A DNA stretch of 64,000 bases from Pristionchus mayeri (taxonomy: Eukaryota; Nematoda; Chromadorea; Rhabditida; Neodiplogasteridae). The translations under genes and the position numbers were made by a program. Below the pieces are notes generated by a model. That model was not told the origin of the DNA. It did no database searches and worked only from the letters and a program-made list of their open reading frames with translations. The stretch's first letter is position 1. Every line of letters begins with the position of its first letter. Of the stretch, positions 48,373 through 59,600 are shown one piece after another. The stretch is taken from positions 6,820,001 through 6,884,000 of the forward strand of contig BTRK01000001.1 in the NCBI GenBank assembly GCA_036245805.1. Reading direction: 5' to 3'.

Positions 48373-49600
48373 ATATTGTTTGCTCAAGCCATTCATTCGA
48401 AAGCTCTCGTTGAGCACACACTGTGAAAATTCCAGCTGCTATTTCACCTACACTTTTGAAAAAAGTGCTTATACTATAAGTCTGTTAAAACTAACATTTA
48501 GGCAATCTAAGATATATCAATCGATAGAGCTTGAAAAATCAGTGGGGGTCACTCAGAGGACATTTTTCGGATATCTTTCACTCTAACAAAGATATGCGCA
48601 TTCACAGTAAAGGCTCAAGGTAACCGACCCTCTGTAAGGAGCTTCAAAATGAAACATGCACAATGAAACATTGGGGGTCAGTCAGGCATATCTCAAGCTC
48701 ACCAAAACTTGTCAGAACCAAATTCCCGAATTCCAGTCCATTCCCTAGAATGTCGATTCCAGCTCGATTCTCTAGTGAGAGGCGTGATATAATCGTACTA
48801 TTCCGTACAGATCGTGAGCAGGAGTTTCAAGTTAACTTTTCTTATCTGAGATATCTCATCGGAATCGAGTATTTGTGACTACTAGCAGTAATGTTGATCC
48901 CGCATAACCTCAAACTACCCACTGAGCTCAATTTGTTCCTACGCTCGATATTTCTCCAAAAAATAATAGGTGCTTTAGGCCAGCCCTCGGGTCATCGGCT
49001 ACCACAACCTTGTTGTTCAAACGGGTCGTACCTCATACTCCATCTTATATCATAGCTCCGTCCACTCCTTGCCATTCTACCCCTGCGCTAGAAGCCTTCG
49101 CATTTCCTGTAGCACTAAGTATTGCAGTGGTGTTGGGTGACAATACAAATCATATTCGTCCCTGTTTCCAACGCCATCAATACGCCGACTATAAAATGAA
49201 ATTAACCATTTGGGTCAACATTATTGCATATTATAGTATGGTAAAACACTATATGACTGACCTCTGTTACTGTCGCCATAATATGTACAACGGACAGAGG
49301 ATGAATTCCAGTTCAGGTATTTTTCCGAATAAGCGAAGCGCGCGAAAGCGGTTTAAGTATTCGACTATCGTAAAAATAAATTAGTATTTGTGTAACAACT
49401 CAGTGGAGATTCCCCGTAAACACCCCACACATTCACGTTGGCTAAATCTGCTCTCATTGCTCTCCCCTGAAGATGCAAATGAAGATGCACAATAATTATT
49501 GAGATTAATCGATTGAAGAATAATTATTTTGAAAGATGCTTGATTTGGTCTAGGAAATTGCCGTTACAAAATCAGACTCTCACAAAACGCCATCAATACC
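48373..49600. other. No gene supported
   Basis: 48420-48600 is a diverged relative of 12475-12620 (shared gagtgggggtcactcagag-like core). The 124-residue frame 49010-49384 on the + strand has no splice or motif support. Confidence 0.4.
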
Positions 49601-50900
49601 TATAAAACACCTACGAATCAAGAATTTCACTGGCGGAAGAAGATTTGGGGTCTAGCCGATTCGCGTTTCAAACAACGCTTGTCATAACAATTTTCGTAAA
49701 GCGACGATCACTTCAGGAAAACTCCTTCAGAAAATAAAATAATCAGATATCACCGTTGCAATGCACTGATACTTCCGTCGCTCGTCCCACAGTTCATCTC
49801 TCGAGCATGCTTTTCCACTGTGGAATCGAATCGAGCGGCACGCATCCATGCACTGATGGTGCACTCTGCCAGAAATGAGGAGAAGAGGAGGGAGATCATA
49901 GATAAATATTATTGATAACTTTGCAGGATTCATCTTCAAGAAACATTCCATATTATAGATATTCTAATTTCCACTGAAAGGTTTCATGAACTGCCTTGAT
50001 GCATAGCACCAGAAGGTTATACGATCATTGCAACATCGAGTCAACGGGCTCATGCAAAATTCCAATTTCAATAAGAGAAAAAAAAGCAATTTAGCAAAAT
50101 TTGAAGACAAGTGTGCATATTTCCTTATTTATGTGATGTGAATGCTAGACATTTGAAAATTTATAAGATGATATCATGTACAAATGGAACAGTCGTAATC
50201 CGAAACACTCTCAAGCATTGGGATTGATTATTTGTTTGTACTGTAATAATCTTCGTGAAAACACCATAGCCAAGCATTCTTCAGTCAACTTAATCCTTGC
50301 ATGCAGCACGTAGTTCACTGGTAGCATCAGTTCGTCGAATTTCCTTTCAAAGTTATACGAAAAACCGTGACCCTTTGAATTGATTTTTCTCAATTTTTCG
50401 CAGGTTGAAATGGTGGCAGGTGCTAGCAATGCGTGGCGATCCTCTAGTCGCGCCGCATTAAACTTTGAAACGACATGACACGTGCATTCTGGCTCACTTT
50501 TCCGGCCAGATCGTAATAAATTTTCAAGACAACACCTGCTAGGTTCGCGTTTCGGTTACCTCATTAATACCATGTGAAAAAACAAAAGAACGGTGCTACC
50601 GTGTGGGCTTGCAAAAACATATAATAGTCATGCGTTTATGTAACAACGAAGTGTCGATGCACCCAAAGGGTCGATCTCATCAGAGTCGATATCGCGTACC
50701 CACCCTCGGACAGTCGCAGATCCTCGGAGTTGCCGATGCTTGCGATGGCCCTTCTTCCATGTGATGAAAAGAGGCCTGTGAAATACAGTAATTAGTAGGA
50801 TAATTATGAGAGGAATCGCGAGAGAATCGCCCATCCGCGGCGGCAGCACAAAGTTCATCGTATCCTGACGTAAATATATGCTACGGTATTTCAAATGATC
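49600..50900 (-). pseudogene. Decayed copy of the repeated gene family
   Basis: - strand traces: an exon with IPLIIILLITVF and RPLFITWKKGHRKHRQLRG (50720-50830), with a good acceptor gtatttcacag inside; FDELMLPVNYVLHARIKL (50290-50345); AARFDSTVEKHAREMNCG (49775-49850); and the gcgtttcaaac block (49660). These sit in the order seen in other copies. No full frame survives. Confidence 0.45.
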
Positions 50901-51370
50901 TCTTTCAAACTACGTCGTCAGAATTTTGATAACTGTCGTAATCTTCGAGATTCAGAAGGCCAAACTTGGGACATCACTTTTTAAGGGTCAAATCGAGCAC
51001 ACTTAAATGACCATAAGTCAGTTCAAAATAAAGATAGAAAATCGTTCTTCTTTTTAGAAAGAAATCATAAAACATTCTCTCTACAACTTTTATGAGCACG
51101 ATTCTCTAAGAGTCGAACAATATCCCACAGGGTCTGTCACAGCATTTTTACGAAAACATACGGGGTTTTCGAGGGTGCTGATCACAATGGTCACCTCCAT
51201 TTTGCACCATATCGACCGGTTGAACCAGGATGCTTGTAGGCACTATATATTAGGTTGGTGCAAAAGTTTCTTTACAAGACAAGACATTTTTCAGGTTTTC
51301 TCGTTAATACGTCACTTGTACCAAAAACTAATCCGACATTATTCGACGCAGTATTTGTGTGCCACAACTG
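50901..51370. other. No gene; lone mariner terminus
   Basis: attaggttggtgcaaaagt at 51249-51267 matches a mariner end, but no partner terminus is found nearby. Confidence 0.5.
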
Positions 51371-51442
51371 TAAGGGTGTGTGAGGCCCGATACAGAACAG
51401 TTCCCGAAGATCATAGCGCGAGACCCCGGAATAGTCGAGCAA

Positions 51443-51515
51443 AGGGGTATAGCTCAGTGGTTATAGCACCCGTCACGTGATCGGAAGGTCGTGGGCTCGA
51501 ATCCCGCTGCCAATG
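51443..51515 (+). pseudogene. tRNA pseudogene, copy 1
   Basis: Aligned base for base with 51668-51740 at a spacing of 225. The acceptor stem has mismatches (aggggta against tgccaat) and the D stem has a mismatch (gctc against tagc), so it is unlikely to be functional. Confidence 0.75.
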
Positions 51516-51667
51516 TCTTTTCGCGTCTTTTCTCTCCTCTGACAATTTGACATGGCGACCACGGTAGGAACTCGGCTGATGAGAGGGGCGGCATGTAAGG
51601 GTGTGTGAGGCCCGATACAGAACAGTTCCCGAAGATCATGTCGCGAAACCCCGGAATAGTCAAGCAA

Positions 51668-51740
51668 GGGGGTATAGCTCAGTGGTTAGAGCACCCGTCA
51701 CGTGATCGGAAGGCCGTGGGTTCGAATCCCGCTGCCCCCA
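51668..51740 (+). tRNA. tRNA-like gene, isotype uncertain
   Basis: A 73-nt cloverleaf: a seven-pair acceptor stem (gggggta with tgccccc plus discriminator a), D stem gctc/gagc, T stem gtggg/cccgc with loop ttcgaat, and a 5-nt variable loop. Internal boxes tagctcagtgg and ggttcgaatcc are intact. The anticodon stem is imperfect (outer pair and the T-T pair) and the loop reads cacgtga, so positions 34-36 are CGT, formally Thr, but position 33 is A instead of the near-universal U. The body resembles tRNA-Cys, so a changed anticodon loop or a SINE-type derivative is possible. Confidence 0.65.
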
Positions 51741-52076
51741 TAATGTATTTTCGCTCCTCTGACAATCCGACACAACCATTGGTTTATATCGAATCGATTG
51801 AGCTTCGATCGTCGGAAAAATAATGCTAACAGAAAATTTGCAAAATTCCTGTTTTTTGGGTCCTCGACACAAACCATCATACAATTTAAATGAAAGGCAT
51901 CCCACTTTTGATCTTTTGCTAAACTTGTTATTACAATCTGTTGCTTCCATCGAACCCTTGAAATGGTAGTTTCGTGATCTCGTTTAAATCTTATGAGGAT
52001 GAAAAGACCGATTTGGTCGATCAAATTTGTAGATTAGCCCTTTGTGAAGTGCGGCTCTGAGAGGAATAATGAACCT

Positions 52077-53587
52077 TGGAGCATTCGAGAGATACACCTC
52101 ATGAAATTATCGGCATATGGATGATGTGCTGAAAACTAAATATCGCGGGTTTCAAAATTTATTTTCCCGGAGATCTTTTGATTTGATTTTTTTAAACCTC
52201 AGCCGAACTGCGCTATGAAGCCAAATTTATTTTGGAGAAAGTAGCTCCCCCGATGATGCGAATCCACTATCCAGCGTGTTTGGTGCTTCTCGATGAGAGT
52301 CGGTATATCGATTTTCAGACACCTCACAAATTTCGTTTTTTGGCTATATCTTCGGACCAAATTGAGCTAAAGGGTCAAAATTTCACATGCACCATACAGT
52401 AGTGATGGAGCAACAACCTGCCAAGTTTCATAGCGAACGGACTGAAAATTGGAAAAATCGAAAAAAAATGTTCTCCAATATTCAGCCACATGGAAGTAAC
52501 CAATCGGGTTCAGCGAAAAATCTGATTATTTGTCACTTTATGCAGAAACTATTAGAGAATTACTATGCGAAATTGCGAGATTAGGCGATTCTTTATACCC
52601 ATTCTGCATGTGAATACTCGGCGAGGGTCAGAGTGGAGCGGCTGTTCAGAAGTAGTCGGACTCAACAATCTCATTATCCGAACACGAACATTTCAATTCA
52701 TATGAATCCAATTCAACGATAAATGTTCATAATTTGGTCTAAATATGCTAACATGTTGGTTTAGTGCAAATCTGACAATGCTCTATTTTTCCTCAAACCT
52801 CATGAACGCGTTCCTTCCCCACTGACCCTCCCCAAGTATTCGCATACAACATGGGTATAAAGAAACGCCGGATCTCAAAATTTTTCACAGTAATTCTCTT
52901 ATAGTTTCTGCATAAAGTGACAAGAAATCACATTTTTCGCTGAACCCGATTGGTTGCTTTCATGTGGCTGAATATTGGTGAACAATTTTTTTCGATTTTT
53001 GCAATTTTCAGTCCGTTCGCTACGAAACTTGGCATGTTGTTGCTCCATCACGACAGTATGTCACCTGTGAAATTTTGAACCTTTATCTCAATTTGTTCCG
53101 AAGATATAGCCAAAAAACTAAATTTGTGATGTCTCGGAAAATCGATATACCGACTCTCATCGAGAAGCACCAAACACGCTGGATAGTGGATTCACATCAT
53201 CGGCGGAGGTACTCTTTCCAAAATTAATTTGGCTTCATAGCGCAGTTCGGCTGAGGTTTAAAAAAATCAAATCGAAAGATCTCCTGGAAAATAAATTTTG
53301 AAACCCGCGATATTTAGCCAAAAAACTAAATTTGTGATGTCTCGGAAAATCGATATACCGACTCTCATCGAGAAGCACCAAACACGCTGGATAGTGGATT
53401 CACATCATCGGCGGAGGTACTTTTTCCAAAATTAATTTGGCTTCATAGCGCAGTTCGGCTGAGGTTTAAAAAAATCAAATCGAAAGATCTCCTGGAAAAT
53501 AAATTTTGAAACCCGCGATATTTAGGTTTCAGCACATCATCCATATGCCGATAATGTCCTGCTGTGTATCTCTCGAATGCTCCAAAC
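52077..53587. mobile_element. Foldback element (about 1.5 kb)
   Basis: Ends tggagcattcgag and complement; arms pair over the words gatgatgtgctg, cgcgggtttcaaaatttatt and ctctcatcgagaagcacc. The centre is near 52700-52790. The right arm contains a 208-bp tandem duplication (next entry). No transposase is present. Confidence 0.85.
53109..53524. repeat. 208-bp tandem duplication in one arm
   Basis: Two nearly identical units, 53109-53316 and 53317-53524, each starting gccaaaaaactaaatttgtg. The left arm has a single unit. Confidence 0.92.
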
Positions 53588-53675
53588 CGTAAGTCTTTAT
53601 CTCAATTTTGAAAGAAGTTATGATCATTTGAAATTTTTTGCTAAACTTTTGTCCGCAACTGTAGTTCGATTTTTA

Positions 53676-55854
53676 TACCTTTTCAAAGCGGCATAGAAGA
53701 GAATTCCAATCGGAAAAAACATTAAATTTACATGCTGAATTTTCGTTTCTACTGCTTCACAAATTCGCTACGAAAAACGAAGGACGTTGCATCAATGAGT
53801 GCCGTTTTGCAGATTATTCATAATTTCAACAGTAAATGTGTGTTGAGTATTGTTACTAATGGCGCTTTACTCCGCGGATATGCAAAATTTCAGATTACAC
53901 CCTGCATCATAGGAAAGCTATCGATATTGTACAATCAGTGGATTCCCCTAAAAACACAAAATCGAGCCCGGCATTTTGAAAAAGTAATATGGATCTAACA
54001 AAGTGGCGTTGAGGGAGAAAAATAAATAGATCCTAATCATCCGATGCTCTTAAAAAGAGAGAATCGTCTATTACACGACTGGAAACTATGATGGTCACGC
54101 ATAACCGCAAACTGCCAGTGAATTAATTTTCGTAGAATGTACAATTTTCTTTTTTTTAACCTTTTTTACCGTTTTTACAATTTTCCGAGGGATGTGTTAA
54201 AACCAAAATTAAAGTGTTTTTAAACATCCGAACGAAGTGAAAAAATGCGCAAGTCTGTATTCTGTATTAAGTCCACATATTTAGATGGTTTCGCAAGATA
54301 TCACCAAGTTTATGATCAATTCGAAAGTGAACGCGACTGAGCTCGTTTTGTTCTGTTGTTGTTAATGCAATCTGTTCTCAACGTAATCACGGACTAGAAG
54401 TACTGGGACAGGTTAATAATTATCAGCAGCTCGTAATCTCCTGGTTAGAGTTCTCTTATTGGAAAAAAATCGTTATTGAGAAATTACCCTCCCTATCATT
54501 TTCCAATAACGCAGCAAAATGAGGCGGCCGCGCTTGAAAATGGCCTCTTATTGGAAAATTATTGGAAAACGTTTTTCCAATAAGAAAACATAAGAAAAGG
54601 GGTCATAAATCGTTGAAACTCAATCGACCATTTCCAATAGTTTTCCAAGAAGCTATTGGAAAATTCATAATGGATGTTATTGGAAAATGAGATGATTGAG
54701 AGACCCCTTTGTTCTCGTTATTGAAAAATTGGAAAAATTCCAACAAGAGAACTCTACTCCTGGTTGGGTTTGCCAAATCGCACACGCATGATATGTCCCA
54801 GTTCGTCACGTGGGCGCTTTGGCTTGCACGGGCCCTTCTACAATACTTGGTGACGAACTGCAATAATTAGTAGAACCATAACACGCACTGCCTATGAAGC
54901 ACACCGCAAAATCGTTTGCTCGTCCACTTGGGTTTTGCCAATTTTGAGATAAATAACGCTAATATTGCCTTGTGTTTTTCTCATATAATGCACAAACACA
55001 CCAATGGTATATTTTCCAGGTATATTTTTAAAGTTATACTACTCAGAATCCTTCGTATAATCGAAGCTTTCAGTATTCAGACAGGGTTAACCACTCTCTG
55101 AAGCTCGTATCCCACAAGCAGCTAAGATAATTAGCGGGCTGTTTACTCCGATTGACAGCAACCCACTTCGCAGTACCATTTCTCTCTCATCATGTACTCC
55201 AATGTGTTCGTCCAGGTAGCCGGCGGAGGCTCGAATGTTTTTATAGACCTGAAAAGAAAATTGAAATTATGCATCAACATTTCATGGAAGGAACACGGAT
55301 TGGGATTTTGCTGATCTACGTTTCACCCACACTCCTTCATATCAATTTCGAACGATTAGCGATAAGTAGTTTGCAAACAAGCGAACAAAATTTATCAAAT
55401 ATCCATGTGACAACACCGTAGTAATCGATAAGCACTCGATCACAACGATGAAGTAAGAGTCAAGCATTGCTAAAGTGATCTCGTACTAAACAGACCTAAC
55501 AAGCAGAAGGGATTATTGATTACCTGGTTTGATTTCTCTTAACAATGAACATCGAAGGCTAGTCCAATTGCTACAGAATGCAAGTACGTAATAAGATCCT
55601 CGACTCAACAAGGCAATTTCATATTCCAACACAATAATCTTCCAGACAATGATGTTAAACTTGAAATCAATTGCTCGCGCGTAGTCGACATCCACAACGT
55701 TGCCAGTGAACGCGCTGCAGCGCCCCAGAAATAAACGTGAATATGAAATATGGCAAAAAGCCACCAAAATAATATACGTATTTTTAAAATGATATTATGA
55801 GAACTATCAGCCGTACTGATTAGTGAGTGAATTTAGTCACGCGGTGAAGCAGGG
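53676..55854 (-). pseudogene. Family gene copy B (segmental duplicate)
   Basis: Duplicate of 46515-48372, nearly identical over about 54865-55460 and more diverged outside. On the - strand an 84-residue frame (55767-55513) is uninterrupted here and reads AFCHISYSRLFLGRCSAFTG, then NVVDVDYARAIDFKFNIIVW. Further exons (GYLDEQIG near 55160-55240) follow. The copy carries the 54447-54757 element. No complete gene can be built and no domain is recognised. Confidence 0.45.
54447..54757. mobile_element. MITE with 9-bp duplication and iterated motif (311 bp)
   Basis: Termini agagttctcttattggaa and ccaacaagagaactcta are flanked by ctcctggtt at 54438-54446 and 54758-54766. A 9-bp duplication suggests a Mutator-like origin. 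The word tattggaaaa or its complement occurs about eight times across the element. Confidence 0.85.
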
Positions 55855-56606
55855 AATCACCAGGGAGAATTGACCTCGCATCTCACGAGCAGGGTTAAGT
55901 GGCCGAGGGTTAAGTGCATAATTTCAACATCATCCGCCCGTATGATCAATGTAGACGGAAATTTAAGCTTTTTTCATTTGCGGCACTAAAGAAGCGGGCA
56001 AGAATGCAATGTAGGCGATGAATCTGTTTTAGTTCTACTTTCTAACGCACTAGCTCTAAAAAATTATCTAGTTGCTTCACCCTCGTATCAGCAAGAACTG
56101 CCACGAACTAAATAATATAATGAAGTAATTACAAATAGGATGAAAATCATAAGGAACGGGAAATATGTCCTTACAGGGAAGTTTACATTTTGATGTTTCA
56201 CAAATTCTCACCGAGATGATCAAGATTGTTTAATCTTGTATGCCAATTTTTGAGGAATTCGATTTTTCGCTAGTGCCAAGCGTCTACACACAAATTTCTG
56301 TTTCTCTGTTGATGTATTCCAATATTCATTAGGGATGGTTATGCGTATGGCAAATGCCGGTGAAATATATTTATTTAACAAATAAATATTATTGAAAATA
56401 TATGAAAAAGGCAGTAGGTGATTCATTCAGTGTTTGCTAGATATTACGGTACTTTTTAAATTATCACCCGTCTTCTGCGGTCCCAAACCATAATCCTGCT
56501 TATTTTATGTTTAGAAACATTCTATTCTAAGGTTCCATAATTTAAATATTTTAGTCATTCGTATTTAATCGTGCGTGTTTAACTCAAAATCATTTCAATA
56601 TTTCAG
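55855..56606. other. Upstream region of the coiled-coil gene
   Basis: No gene seen. A trans-splice-type acceptor (caatatttcag) ends at 56606, 30 bp before the start codon at 56637. Confidence 0.5.
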
Positions 56607-56636
56607 TAAATCCGGAGTGGTTCGTATCCTAAAGAG

Positions 56637-59600
56637 ATGAGTTCTACTCGCCGAGGAAATCGCCCTTCCAAGGTTTGCAATAATGATTTGCTTCTCTCCG
56701 TTTTTCTTTCTTTATCACTCGGGTTTACAGTTTGTTAAAAATGAGGTTAGTTTCTGAATAATGGCATGGCTTAGATTATAGCTAAGCTTAGCGCTTTGCT
56801 TACTAACTCCAAGGGAGATTAATTAGGCAAGTTTGCGCGTCCGCGAATAATTAAATTTAAACATTCTTTATAGAGAGACGTGATCGTTATCGATGATGAT
56901 GATTCTGCCGAGCAGAGGGCTGCCAAAACTGCGAAGATAGAGGAACCAGAGGTACAAAGCGCTGATTTGAATCTTCAGTGATGGAAAGAAATGGACAATG
57001 GTCGATTTTCCAAACAACAGTCAATTCAAACGTCTTTCTTACCTACGTACTTGGCCCCGCTACACTTGCCGATCACCTAACCTAGAGCAAGCTAAGCTTA
57101 GATTTAGCAGTCCATCCTGATAGCTAAGCAACGTAAGCTTAGCTTTCGCCGTCTAGTCTGATCACTAAGCAAGATAAGCCTGAGCCTAAGCAGGCAGATA
57201 ATACGAAGATATACGGAAGTAGTAAAATTACGCGAGTGTGCTGTAAAATTTTGTGTACACCACGATACTGTTAGGTAACTAATTTCACTTTTAGTCATTA
57301 ATTATGTTGCATTAGCCAGTCCAACAACTCATCGAACTCCAGCAGAAATTGAAGGAGTCAGAGGAGAGTCATGAGGTATTTAATTTCTTCTTCAATAGTA
57401 ATAAAGAATGAGTAATGTGATAGTTTGATATTGTTAGAAGGAAAGCGAAACCCAAATTGCATTGTTGTGTTTTTCATTTAAATTATGATTCGTTTCTATT
57501 TTAGAAACTCACACGAATCGCTGGTGTTCATCTTACTAACGAGGAGCAGTTGAAGAAACGCGTGGAAGTCCTGGAGAAACTTATCGGTACATTTTTAGTA
57601 ATATTGACCTACTATCGATTTCCCTATCTTAAATACGTCAGATAGAAATTGGTTGTTATCTTCTTTTGATTAAAAAGTTTGAGGTGAGTTCTAGAATATT
57701 ATCGGAATGTCGTATGTGTACATAATGAATCGATGATTGTATTCAGATTCGAAGGAAGGAATTGTTGGTGGTTCGAAGAAAGAGCAGGAACTAGAGAAGA
57801 GGTATGTCGTTTATTCGATTGTGCTATTTTCCACTTGGTTCTGAGGCAACATTGAAATATTTAATTCATTCAACCTTATTCAGATTGAACGATCTAACTA
57901 AACAATTGGAAGAGGAACGAGGAAAAGCCAGTGAAGCTTCGATGGAATGGGTGGTAAAGGTGCAGGTGCGTCATTGGCAAGGTCGTCTATTCTCTAGGAT
58001 TTATGAAAACGCAATGTGTGAGGGTTACTGATTCAATTATGAATGCGCTTAAATACGATTCCATAAAAATATATTTTATATATGTCATTAATTAATTTAG
58101 CGTGCGAATCGTGCAACGCACATTGCTGAGGCGCGCGCGGAAATCGCCAAGACTGTACTCGGTATAGGTTTCGCTTTAATTATCTGGTTTGAAAATTCAG
58201 AAATCTTTAACCAAATATTGGGCACTTTCCTGCTTCCGCGCCAGGCTCCTCCCCTTCCCTCCCTTCGTGCTGTCTGACCCGCCTCTCTCTCCGCTCTTGC
58301 GCGCCCCTCGTCCCTCCCCTCTCTCTCTTTGCTCGCTCCTCCCTCCCCTGCCCGAGAGGAGAGCACTCCCCTCTCTCCCTCTCTCGTTCCTCCCAGTGCT
58401 ATCTGACCCGGCGTGACTAAAGAGCGCCCGCGGGTGACCTTCATACACGTTCCTAAGTTCGAGGGACATCTCGGCAAATTTTTGGAGAGAGCCAGACTCC
58501 GTCCCTTTCGGGGTGCAGCCTGATTCCACCCCTCCCGCCCCTTGGGGGATCAAGGGCGAGGTGCCTGGAGCGGAGTTAGGAAAGTCCCAAATATTGTTCG
58601 TATTGTTTTCTATGACATTTTTTTCAACTATCCTTGATCTTCGTGAAATCGTATCAAAGGTCTTTCGAAACAATTCAATAATGAGATGATGATTGGTTTT
58701 GGAATTTGAATACAAAAATCTATTATAGTTGTCAAGGAGCGATATTTCGACGATAGTGAGAGGAAGACGAATGGACTAGAGAAGAAGTACGATTTTTACT
58801 TTTTTCTATTTGTTCTTTGGTGTAATTAATTCTATATTCATATCTGTTGAACATTGAACTCAATAATAGCCTTCAGGGTGGCAGTTCTAACTGATCAGCT
58901 CGAGAAACATCGAAAGCAAGCTCGAGAGGAAGGAATCCAGTGGGAAATCGACTACAAGGTGTGCATTTAGAAGCCCTTTTATTCCATATGTTATCAGGAT
59001 CTTCAAGGCATAAGTAACTCTTAGTATTTAAACTATGTCAGTTATTTCATATTTTGCAGCGCGTGCGTAAGGCTAAGCTTGAAGCGGAGAACCGTGCTGA
59101 GAGAGCAGAGAGTCTACTCGGTATACATTTTTTTTTAATTTGAGAGATCATTTCATTATCAGAATAAATGTAAAATAATGAAAAATGATAATGAATAAAG
59201 AAAAATGAGAATGAATAGAACACGTGGTATGCATTTTGCGAAATTTGACGCTATTTAATAGAAAAGTTGAAAGGACAATCAGGGGATACGCAATGATCTA
59301 TTTCAGACTCGAAACGAGGCATTGTTGATGCAGAGAAGAAGGCGAATGAACTGGAGAAGAAGTAGGAATTTAAATATACTTCGCATTATTTCAATATTTT
59401 TGATTCGTACGAACTACATTCTATACCTAATAATTGGGCATTTGGTCGGATGAGAACTATTGAGTCAGCAAGGCGAACTAGTTCTCATCCGATCTATGTA
59501 TTACAAGTAATCGCTGCTCAGGGTGGCTGAAATGATAACTCTCTTGGATGAAGAACGGAAGGACAAGGAAGCCTTGTCGATGAATCTTCGGGCTGTTAAA

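Larger units (their letters stand above)
51371..51820. repeat. Two tandem 225-bp units each holding a tRNA-like gene
   Basis: The word taagggtgtgtgaggcccga begins at 51371 and 51596. The units are about 90 percent alike by eye, including flanks upstream of the tRNA, so the tRNA was duplicated together with its flanking sequence. Confidence 0.9.

Noticed and set aside
49010..49384. 124-residue + strand frame
   Set aside because: No motif, no splice context and composition like surrounding non-coding DNA.
51473..51667. Antisense frames reading GFEPTTFRSRDGCYNH-like peptides
   Set aside because: They are the reverse complement of tRNA-like genes, a familiar source of false proteins.
58097..58715. 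Long - strand frames over the GC-rich intron block
   Set aside because: They arise from low-complexity pyrimidine-rich sequence inside an intron of the + strand gene.
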